A DNA stretch of 64,000 nucleotides from Zoroaster sp. YZ-2022. Lineage: Eukaryota > Echinodermata > Asteroidea > Forcipulatida > Zoroasteridae. Within the stretch, counting starts at the first letter, position 1. Every line of letters starts with the position of its first letter. The notes under the pieces are model-generated. The model was not told where the DNA came from. It saw only the letters and a list, made by a program, of their open reading frames with translations, and made no database searches. The DNA is taken from positions 31,413,172 to 31,477,171 of the forward strand of contig CM055830.1 of the NCBI GenBank assembly GCA_029582265.1, read 5' to 3'. Shown piece by piece: positions 37,601-49,600 of the stretch. Made by a program: the position numbers and the translations under genes.

Positions 37601-40600
37601 TTTCTCCAAAGAAAATAAGCATACTCAAAGAAGCAGTTATACCAATCTCCCCAATGTTGTACCTACGCTTTATTCTCAATTTCTTGTTTTGGCTAGACCT
37701 GCTGTTTGGCATTCCCTCCAAGTACACGGGGATCAACCGCTTCTATGTGCGCAGTCGTCAGCGTCAGATCTCCTTTGCCGTCACCCTGGTGTTGCAGACG
37801 TACAACAAGACGTTCATTGAAGGGCTTAAGCAGCACCTTCTACAACGCCATGGCGTGGGGAACGTACAGCAAGACAAGGCAGACAAGGAAGAAATTGTTC
37901 ACATCTATTACCAGGTATTTTGTTGTCGTTGAAACTCGGCACAATGTATTTTCCCCCACTTACCAAATTTTGACTTAAAAGCGTTTATCTTCGAAGGGAA
38001 ATCTCCGCAGGTTGGAAATCTCCACAGGATGCCAATCTCATTTAGGATAAAGCCAAACAAAAAAGTCTCCAGTTTCTGGTCATAGGTTGGCTTCAAAATC
38101 GGTGCGATGACGCACTTTTTTTTATTAAATTATTATTTTTTTTTTTAAATATGTGATACATATTTACACAGTTATTGGAACCAGACTAAATTTCCCATAT
38201 ACAAAGTATGGTGGCTAAGAGAGGCCTCACAAGTCGGGCAAACGTTCATACACCTATATGATAAAGTCGTTTGAAACACATCACGGCAGAATTCTAATCG
38301 ATCCAGCAATTTTGGCTGCAATCGGATATCATTTCATAGCACAAAAAAAAAAGAAAACTAAAAATGCTGATGTGCAGGTCTGAGGCGACGCGTGTGGAGA
38401 CCAGAAACAAGAGGCTTTTTATTTTTTTATTTATTTTTTTACAAATCTCACAATGGCAAAGCTCCTTAATACATCTGGAACATGCTTTCAATCTTCAAAC
38501 CATCTTGCACCCTTCGTTCAGGTTACAAATATCTACTGCAAGAAACCTAAATCGCATCACACATAGGTGGAATAGATTCTCTCTTGCAGGACCTCGCTTA
38601 CGGAACCAGCTTATGGATTGAGCTTTCAAAGTTTGCATAAAATATGCATATGTAGAGTTACTGTCCACATGCGTACCTGCATACTTTGGTTGAGCATTTT
38701 CTTTAGTTCGGTTGAGCTGCAATCACGTGACTGTTTTGGTTGACCAAACTTGAACTGAGTAGTTATTTTCCTGACTCCAGACCCTGTGATTTCTCAGGAT
38801 TTTTCCTGATTTCAGGATTTATTTTTTAAAAATCTCCCCTTGCCTCAAAATGTTCTTAAAAGAAGAGAAGTAGCCACCAAGGAATGAAAGAAGTAGCCTG
38901 TGTTGTGTCCAAATCTCTAGTTTCTTGTTTGTGGGGTTGTGGGGAGTCTGTAAACCCTCCAAAGTTAAACATCCAGGAGGTTCAGGGGGGCTTTGTCCTT
39001 TAGACCAAAGAGAGACCCAGGCCTACTACCCATTTTTACTTTTGTCAAATCACACCCCTGTGATTTTTTTTCCCCCCTAGGATGAGAAGGGTCTTCTGGA
39101 GATGTCCCCTCTGATCATCATCTACGTCTTGCTGCTCCTCTACATTTACTTCTCAGTCAGTAAGTATCGCCAATTTATTTTGTCTCTAACAATACCTGGA
39201 ACTGCATAAAATTTCCTGGACAGAGGTTATTGAAAAGTAGATATTATTTTAAGTAAAGACTGTTCACGGTGACACCATTGTAGAAACTCTCTTTTGAGTA
39301 GTAAATAGTTCTGAAAAGAACCAGTTGGTTACAACTCAACGTTTCGATCAGTGTGCTCTGATCATCTTCAGGAGAAATCTTAAGGAACCTTTTCAATGAT
39401 TGCGATATCGGCAAATTGCGATTAAAAAATATATATCACGATTAAAAAAAACAAATCGCGATTGTGAGTCGAGTCAGAAATTCAATTGAAACAAACTTAG
39501 GCCAGTCTTTTCCAGCTCTCAGAAGTGAGAAACAAAAGCGAACTATTTCAGAACTCGGTTGTTTCTCTTAATCCACTGCCACTCAAAGAAATCTATTTGG
39601 GTTATTGGATGGACGCTTGTGGAGGGGGTATATACCTGTGGTTATCATCTCTAAAGCAGTCATACGTGAATGAAACAAAATAATTGTGATACTATCGAAA
39701 ATCGCGATATATGTTTGAGGTATTCCTGCGATGAAAAAAATCGATATCACCCAAGCTTACTCTATGTTTCGATTAGTATGCTCTAATCACAGTCAGGAGA
39801 CTATGAAGAGAAATAAATATATATGAATGAACATGATACTAAGGCTGTGTGGGTATCCAGATACCCGACCGAAACGGTCATGACCTGGTTCCATTTTTCG
39901 GTTCCAATTACCCGTAAACGACTTTAAAATTCCGACTTAACATTTGAGCGGAGTGAACAGAAATCTGTCACTCTTGAACAATGTAATGTTTACACTTTTA
40001 CAGACAATTATCTTTAAATTCAAGAGATTACACTCCAATAAAGCCTTTGTAGTATTTTAAGGACATTTTCCATTCACTTTTCTCCAACTGTTTGTGATAC
40101 ATTGTATCGAATCGTTAAGAACACCAAGGGCCTGGCAGCGGCTGCTTCAAATAACTTATCAAACGAGCAGCACAGTCTCCTGAATGTTTGCCTAATTGTT
40201 TGCCTAATTGTTTTACTTTAATAAAAACGACACAGTGAAGAAAAGATCGATTTAAGTACGGTATCCTCTGTATTATAAAGGTCAATTTTGTTACCATTTA
40301 CAGTACATGTATTTGTGCATTACCGGAGGCATGTTTTCAACAAGAATGAAAACGGGGTATCCGGGTATCCGAAGTTTCCTGATTTTGGGTATCCGGTTCC
40401 AAAAATATCCGAAAATGCACAGCCCTAGATGATATTGGTTTTGTTTTTGTAGGTAAGATTGAGATGGTGAAATCTAAGTGGGGTATGGCCCTTGCAGCGG
40501 TCATCATGATCATGGCTTCCCTCTCAATGTCCGTCGGTATCTGTCTTATGTTTGGTCTCACACCATCACTCAGCGGCAGGTTAGTAAGGCTCAGGAGGCT

Positions 40601-43600
40601 CCTCGTAAAAAAAAAAGTCCTTGAATTTTAGTTCCTTAAGCAGTTAAGGGGACAGTACCATCATGACCAACAGGGCATGGAATCGGAGTGCCAGTTTTAG
40701 ATTAACTCAGTGACTGAAAACAATACCCCACATAAGGTCATATTACAGTTGCTGTTGCATAAATGTACAGTTTAGATGCATTCACCACACAGTGCCATTT
40801 GGCAAGCCTTACACAAACTGGCATAGTACATTTATCATTCAAAAACCATTTGAGTGATATTGAATGGCCAATCAACAGGACGGTAAAAAGTAGTGAACCA
40901 AAATGCTCATGATTTAGATTTTTTGTTTGTTTTTTATTTCAGTGAGATTTTCCCTTACCTCGTTGTCATGATTGGGCTGGAAAACATTCTGGTTTTCACA
41001 AACTCTGTGGTTTCCACTCCTGTCCACCTGGCTGTTAATATCAGGATTGCTCAGGGTAAGTTCAATTCTCTTACGAAACCTGCTAGGTTTGATTGAGAAA
41101 TTGTCGTCTGACTGTTAACCCTTTCACTACCATTGGCGACTTTAGTCCACAACACACATATCCCCTGTTGCTTACCATTGGTGACTTTAGTCGACCAAGG
41201 TCACCACACACACAGCACTTAATTGGGAATATCATGAACAGCTTTTAAAACAGCTGTATTTTTCCCTTCTTGGCAGTCCATAGCCATGCTATATATAGTT
41301 GGAAAGACTGATTCCTTATCTTTCTAATGGTATAGCCCAACCTACATGTTGCTATTATAGAAATCAGACATAATACAAGTCAATCCGTTCAATGGCCATT
41401 TGTGCTATGGAACGCCATACACGTGTGTACAAAATACTCTGTTTGTTTGTGAACGAAGTCAGGGGAACTAAAATAGATAACCCGATCATTTTATACGCAA
41501 TGCCAATGATTTTGGTATCATATGAAAGGGAATTTCATAAGCAACAATCGTTTCATTGAATGTATCTTTCTCCAACAAATTCTTCATGATGAAAAATGAC
41601 TTTAGAAAAAAGTGCCTGTAAATGGATGCATACTGTTGTGCAATGTGTGAATTCATGCATGACTGGGCTATACCTTACCTTTTAAAGAAAAGGGAAGGTT
41701 CAACAATTTGTGTAATTTTTTGTTCTTATTGTCAAGGTCTGAGCAAAGAGGGTTGGTCAATCACCAAGAACCTATGTGCTGAACTGTTAGTTGTCTTCAT
41801 CGGATTCTTCACATTTGTGCCGGCTATCCAGGTAAGGCTTCTATTTCAGTAATAATAATAATAATGTATAGATTTATATAGCGCACGTATCCACCAACTA
41901 AGTGGCGCTCAAGGCGCATTATATTATTATCCCTGCTCATAAGGCTCATAAGGCTCATAAATCATTCCTGAAACCATCTCAGCTCCCTGGGGAGTATACA
42001 GCTCAATTGCTGCCATTTCTAGCGCATATAGAGCAAACCATCTCTGCCTTCACAGGTACCCATTTAACCCCTGGGTGGAGAGAAGCAATTATGGTTAAGT
42101 GTCTTGCTCAAGGACACAGGTGTCACGGCCGGGGCTCGAACCCACACTCTGCTGCTGGCAACACCAGAACTTGAGTTCAGTGCGCTAGACCGCACGACAA
42201 TCCACTTTACGTGCATTATACAACACACGGGACCTACGGCTTTACGTCCCATCCGAAGGACGAAGCAATTATGGTTAAGTACCTTGCTCAAGGACACAAG
42301 TGTCACGACCGGGGCTCGAACCCACACCCTGCTGCTGGCAACACCAGTAGACACTTTCTTTGAACCGGTTAACCTTCATGATGTTCACATCAATAGAATT
42401 TATTCTGAAATGGACTGAGCTACCCCAAATGCTGCATAATTTGTAACTGTCAATATAATGCAATTCCATTGAGCGTGTACTGCACATACAATTTCCATAG
42501 CACCCAAAAACCGGAGTGCTAGTGTTAGATAAACTCACCTCACCTCACCTCACCTCACCTCACCTCACCTCACCTCACCTCACCTCACCTCTCCTATCCT
42601 ATCCTATCCTATCCTATCCTATCCTATCCTATCCTATCCTATCCTATCCTATCCTGTCCTATCCTGTCCGTGTCCATTGGCACATAAGGCCCTGATGCAC
42701 TCCTTCCACCTCCCCCTGTCTTTCCCCACCATCCACGCCGCACCCCAACATCTCCATCCCAGTTTGTCCCTTTCTTTTTCGACAGTCCTTCTTCGGGTTG
42801 TTTTTGGCCTTCCTACACGTCGTTTTCATTCAGCTTGCCCAGTCAAAGTTTGTTGCACAAATCCTGTTGTTATCCATTCTTAAAATATGTCCAATCCATA
42901 CCTATCTTCTCATTGTAACTGTCTCACTAATTTTTTGTTGTGCCGGTTCTTTGATGTAGCTCAACATTGGATATCCTTTGTACCCATCTTATTCACAAAA
43001 TCTTTCTCAAGCACATATTCTGAAATGTGTCTAATTTCTTCTTATCGCTTTCATTCATTTTCCATGTTTTGCCTCCATATACATGTAGTAGGACTAAGAT
43101 GACTAAGGTGTTAAATAGTCTGATTTTTGTCTTTATGGAGAAGATGGAAGAATTCCATATTTTCCTGAGTCAATGGAAGTCTTTATGGAGAAGATGGAAG
43201 AATTCCATATTTTCCTGAGTCTATGGAAGTCTTTATGGAGAAGATGGAAGAATTCCATATTTTCCTGAGTTTATGGAAGTCTTTATGGAGAAGATGGAAG
43301 AATTCCATAATTTTCCTGAGTCTATGGAAGTCTTTATGGAGAAGATGGAATAATTCCATAATTTTCCTGAGTCTATGGAACTGTGCCCTTGCTTTGCTGG
43401 TCCTACTTTTGATGTCCTCATCACAGCCTCTTTTTTTTTTTTTTTTACTGACTATCCACCTAAATAAGAGTCCTCTTCAGCCAACTTTACACTCTCATCC
43501 ACCCTTAGATAAACTCACTGATTGAAAATAATACCCCACATGATAAGGTCATATTACCGTTGCTGCTGCATAAATGTGCCAGTAATTTTCAGTCACTGTG

Positions 43601-46600
43601 TTCATCTTAAACTAGGACACCGATTCCATGCCCTGTTGAAAGTCTGCTCTGATCGTGATGATAGTGCCCCTTTAAGGAATATGTTATTTGGTCTCAAAAT
43701 CAGTTGATAACATTTGCACCACAAGTTGAATATATTTTGTCTTTTGTCGCATACAGGAATTCTGCGTGTTTGCTCTGGTCGGCTTAATGACGGATTTCTT
43801 TCTTCAGATGTTTTACTTTGTTCCTGTTCTGTCAGTCGATATCCGCAGAATGGAGGTATGTAGGTCGGGCAAGAGAACTTGGCAACTTGGCATATTTTCT
43901 GTGCAGCATCATGGGTAACCATGTCAACCTTGTTACCATAGTGATCATGCTTCATTTCCTAAAAATGTGTTTTACCGGCAATTTTCTGGAATTTTTTTTT
44001 CATTGGAACATTGATAATTTCCTTTTTTGAAATGAAAACCATTCTCCTGAGGACAATCAGAGCATACTGATCGAAACGTCAAGTTGTACCACCAGTTCTT
44101 TTCAGAACTAATTACTACTCAATTGAGATACCACATGGTGTCACTGCAATTAGTCTTACTTATCATCCTCACCATGCAAAGCTACAAGTTTTACCAATAC
44201 TTTGAAGTTAGATATTTTACAGAGGTTATCATGCAATAACTTGATGATTTTCACACAGCTCTCCGATCTGGACCGCAAAAGTGTCCAAGAAGACCTCGCC
44301 GCCAACGCCAACCTCCGACCTTCGACCCCCAATCAAGGTCGGCCCCTGACGCGCTCCAAGTCTGCCCCCCGGTCCCTGAACAACATGGGCTACACCTCGG
44401 AGCAGCCCCTGAGCCCCTTTGGGTACAGTTACCCAGGCGACCCGCGGAGATTGCTGACCCTGCCGCTGCACACGACGAGGAGCAGAATGCCTCGGAGGTT
44501 AAAGTTCATCTATTTCTGGGCCAGTACACGCTTGATGCAACGACTAATCATGGTGAGTGTTTCTGGATTTTAGAATTCTTAGATAGGGTCAAATGCAAAC
44601 CTGGAAAATGGGCTTTTATTTTAACCCTAACCACCCCCATATCCTCAAAAATCCTCCACGGGGCACTTTTTTTGGAAATATTTAGCACTGTTGGAAACTG
44701 GTACTTTCACCTCTTCAAATGGGGCAAAATTACTACCTGGCAAGAAGTACAGGCCGTAAGTGCTGAATATGAAAGATCAACGAAAATGCATGGTGCATTT
44801 TGAAGATAAGGGCATGTTTCCAAAAATGCACTGATGGATTTTGGAGGATTCAGGAAAGTTCCTAGTCAGAATACTTAGGGGTTTAGGGTTAACTTGAACA
44901 AAAATTTCAGCAGGAAACGCAGTGGTAACTATTACACAATAAAGCAATAGTGCATGCTAGTATCACTGCCCTGTTGACAATCGTGCTTGCGTGTATACTG
45001 CCCTCTTTAGGCTATGCCTGGAGCCATTTATTGACTTATTTTCCTCCATCTTCCCTGTATAGTGTGCTTCGATTGTATGGATAATCCTCACCAGTATGTT
45101 CATGTACAAGTCTGGTCTGGTCACACACCTCACCGATGCCAGACTAAACCAGACCACGCCTATGGAGCTTCACGAAATCCTGGCTGTGCCGCCCGATGCC
45201 TTTAAGCCACCCCTAGGGTCCCCACCCCATGAGAAGGACCCCATAGTCCCGAGCAGACCCCCAGACAGCATTTTGGTGGGTTCAGAACCAAGCAAGAAGT
45301 TCTCCCGGTTACAGAGCATTGCGGATCAGCTGACGGCTATGGGCGGGGCCAGTGCTAGGGCGGGGCAGGAGAGTATCAGGAAGGCGGGGCAACAGGGTGA
45401 CCTGTGGCGGAAGCTGTCCATGTGGCATTGGCCTGCCCTTTTTCAGTGCTACAACATGAGTCTGCACGGAAAGTGAGTACAGAAGACTGGAAGGCTAAAA
45501 GGCTATAAGGCTATGTCACAAACTGTTATAATAATAATAATAATAATATGGACTTATATAGCGCACGTATCCACCAAACTGGTGCTCAAGGCGCATTATA
45601 TTATTACCCCTGCTCATCAGGCTCATAAATCATTCCTGAAACCATCTCAGCTCCCTGGGGAGTATACAGCTCAATTGCTGCCATTACAGTGCATATAGAG
45701 CAAATCAAACACAACAACCAACTCTGCCCTCACAGGTACCCATTTACCCCAGGGTGGAGAGAAGCAATTACGGTAAAGTGTCTTGCTCAAGGACACAAGC
45801 ACCATGGTCGCGTTTGGGATTCGAACCCACATTCTGACGACTCAGCCATCAGAACATAAATCCGATGCACTAAACTGCTCGACCATGGCACTCCATGGTT
45901 GTGGCTACCTTGTCTGTCTGTACTTCAACATTGCTGCCGAGGTTAAAGAAGTATCATGTTGTTGGCTATTTTAACGGTAATTTCTGTAAAAAAAAAAAAA
46001 ATTTCTCAGATCATTGCTATTTTACAAATCGTCGTGTGCCCGGAAGAAGGTCATAAGGCTCTACGACCTTCTTCCGGGCACAAAAAGTACAACCTTTTTG
46101 TCCCAGCAGAAGGTTGTAAGCAATAAAATGGCTCCTTTGACAAAAATGTAGGGCATAACTGTTATATATTTGTTGCTAGAATTACTCCCAAGACATGTTT
46201 TTCCCTTCCCATGCGGAATTTAACTTTCCTACAATGACTTATAAATGGCAGAAAAACGACCAAACTTTCACACTGTTTTCTTGAAACACAATTTTGCACA
46301 TTAATTTGCTTACAACCTTTTGCCAGACACACTTTCGTTACGTCCTTCTTCCGGGCACACGGCGAAATGCTGTAAAATGACATAGTTCTCAAAATAATTG
46401 TAGAAAGCACAGTTTTACAGTAAATATGTTCCAAAATGAATTCTTAGTGGGTCCCGTCATAATTTAATTTTGAATTTTTGTTACTGTTAAACCAAGCTTC
46501 TGACAACTATTTTCAAAATGGGAACCTTTATTTCCCCCAAAAAAAACCGATATAACCTAAAAAACCTATATTTTTAATCTCCTGCAACACATTTTCGACT

Positions 46601-49600
46601 TCCTCATAAAATCCTCATGGCTTTGAAGAAAAATTACTTCCTAAGTATAAGGAGATGAAGCTAAAACAGTAGCCAAACTGTAACATGTGTACCGCTCTTA
46701 GATTTTCTGCCAGACAGGGTATGGGGTAATGTACTTTGTTGCAAAAAGTACTCAGAAGGTCGGCAATTTACCAAAAACTTGTTACTTAACACTGCATAAT
46801 CACAGGAAATAACCTATAAAAGCCTATATTTTGGCATTTGGTAAACCTATAATAGCCTATATTTTGTTTAAAAAACCTATTAACCCCTTGCGTACGGTTG
46901 ACGGCTATAGCCGCGGCCGGTGAATTAATTGATTTTCCAACTGCATTTGCTGAGAATTCGCATTGAATAGAAATCTTCAAGAAGGCTGATAGTTTGGTGA
47001 ACCATATTGTTCTTGAATGGGAGTGTTAGGGAAGCCGTCATAAGTACTTTAGTCGGCGCGCCGCGGCGCGACTTTGAGGGCCGCGACTCGGAGCGCCCCG
47101 GCTGGCTGAGCGCGGAGCTATGCGGCGCACGGCCCAGAAGTGTATAACAATGGGAACAATAGTGTTGCTTAATTCCCGAGGTTGAGCAAGAATTACAAAA
47201 GATCTCGGCGGGTTGCCAGCCCGCCGCATTTCCTTCTAAACAGTTTGCAGCTCACAAAGCAAATATGTATGGAACTCACTTGTAGCCAATTCGTAGCGGT
47301 GTATCAATGTTCATTCCCTTTTAAAAGATACAAACTATATTTCTAGATGTAATGTATTTATTTAGTTTCTCTTACAGATGCAGGGATTGTCATGGCGACC
47401 GAGGAAAATATTTAATACAAAAATGTCAAGAAGAATTACAGCTTAAACCCAGAATGGACCTAAACTTGAACAAAAACGGCATTTTATTTTTTACCATTTA
47501 CGATCATATTTATTTTACCTCCACAAAAGTAATATAATATATATTTTTTCTACACCGGAGACCCTCGTGATCCCTTGTTTTTATTTTATAAATTTGACGT
47601 AAGGCATGACTCACCCAGATCCAATATCCATTGTATTTTTCATTACAGGCCCGGAATTTCTTTAGAAACATGACACCCTTCTTAATTACGCCCCTTTCTC
47701 GAATACTTTTTTATCTTTTAACGACGCAGACAAAGTGCAGACGGACTTTTGCTACAATTAAACTGTCGATCATTCTTGATGAGTAGGCAAAATAGATACA
47801 TCACACTCATTCGGTTTTTGGCATTAGCAAAGACAACTTATATTTATTATAAAATACAGTTGTAAATTCTCAGATATTTGTTAAAATTGATAAAGGACTA
47901 TACATTGATGATGTCCATCATACAACAAACATGGAAAATCAATCACAAAATATGATGTTAAAAATTACTTTGTTGGTCCTCAAAAGGACCGGTTGTTTTG
48001 AAATCCAAAAAATTAATCACAATTATAAAATTAAACAAATCATATAATAACTATAATTTTCTATAAATGTTATCGTCTTGGGTGCACCTTCTTCCGATGG
48101 TCATCCTGGTCTTTCTGGCTGGTGAAGACGTACTTACATCCGGCTTCACACCTTCCCAGGGACTTCTCCTGGAACAGCGGCATGTGTTCACCGTCGTCCC
48201 CGTCACCACCCCGGCAGTCGTCCCCGTCACCACCCCGGCAGTCGTCCCCGTCACCACCCCGGCAGTCGGCCCCGTCTCCACCGGCAGTCGTCTCCGCCCG
48301 GTTGGACTTAATCTCCAGAACATATAGGATTGTCGAGGAAATCTGCAAAACCAAGTTACATAGACTTGGACTCTGGCGACATATTGATCGATAAACCTGA
48401 GACAGCGGTGCATATCATGAACAAATCTGATTTCCTTGATGTCTTTGACAAAGTTGACAACCCAAAGGATTTTGTTCTAAAATTAGTTGCAATGAATTGC
48501 TTGCCGAGGAGGAACTGGCACATTTAATTATCATGGGGGAGGGAGGTGATTTGCAAACAAGGAAATATTACAAAGAAAGCACTCAAACATCATCCAATTT
48601 TTATAGCCATAATAACACAAGCACAAATAGTATATCTAATGGAAACATCGTCAACCACCTATCCAAAACAGCTACGGGACGCAATAAATGGAAAATGTAG
48701 GAAGTTGGCAAAAAAAATTGACATAAGTTAGACACATTTTTTTCTGTTTAATTAATTTTAACATTAATACTATCATCACTTGCTGTTATTTATTTTTGTT
48801 TGGGGATAAAAAAATGGTTAGACCTCCATTGACAATTACATTTGCTATCTTCACCTAAATTACGGACGCATTATTGGTCTAAATGTACTTTTAAAAGATA
48901 CATAATGTAACATAACTTAACCCTCAATTTTATTTTGCTTGAATAAAGAATTTTCACAGAATGAATAAATGCTTGTAAGTTGTATACATGTATATGTAAA
49001 TCCATTGGACGACAATCATAAGCTCTGCGGTCGGAGACGACATTCTTCAGTAGCACTAGCAGAAGTAGAAGTGAATTGCTTCTCTTCCTTCATCCATGCT
49101 TGTCCGCAGTGTTTATCTTCATTTCGATAAATTTCCACCCGAACGAAGCTAGCTGTGGATTACAGCCATCGGTGTAGGCCTATATTTATTAGTATTAGTT
49201 TCGGCTTAGCCTAACCATGCAGGAAGGAACTCCTCCATGGCTCTAACGTCAGTTATCACATTTCTAGCCGTTCCGGAGGCGGTCATGTCGACGGCACTTG
49301 CAGTGATTGTAAGGGATTGTTCACCGATGCCATTTGCATTGGGCAATGAACCAATACTTTCGTCAAGGGAGACGGCAATAAGGCGTTTAACCAGCTTTCC
49401 TCCCTCCTTTACAGTCACAGAATTCAGAAAAGTTTTCTTTGCTGACAGGACGAACGTGCGACATGGCATTTTTTACATACAAGTATTAAGGGACGGGTAT
49501 CAAACTATTATGTTTACATCGCGTATTACACTTTCCGTCTAACACCCAATCCCACGGCCGCTGGTCTAGCACCGAACAACAGTGCATGGGCTGTTCTCAC

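Noticed and set aside
36410..37662. Regular repeats resembling a CRISPR array
   Set aside because: The whole 76 bp unit is repeated with no variable spacers, and the surrounding gene is a eukaryotic spliced gene. It is a minisatellite.
43027..43525. Repetitive [19 protein letters not shown] protein
   Set aside because: Translation of a 50 bp minisatellite; 50 is not a multiple of three and the frame persists only by small indels.
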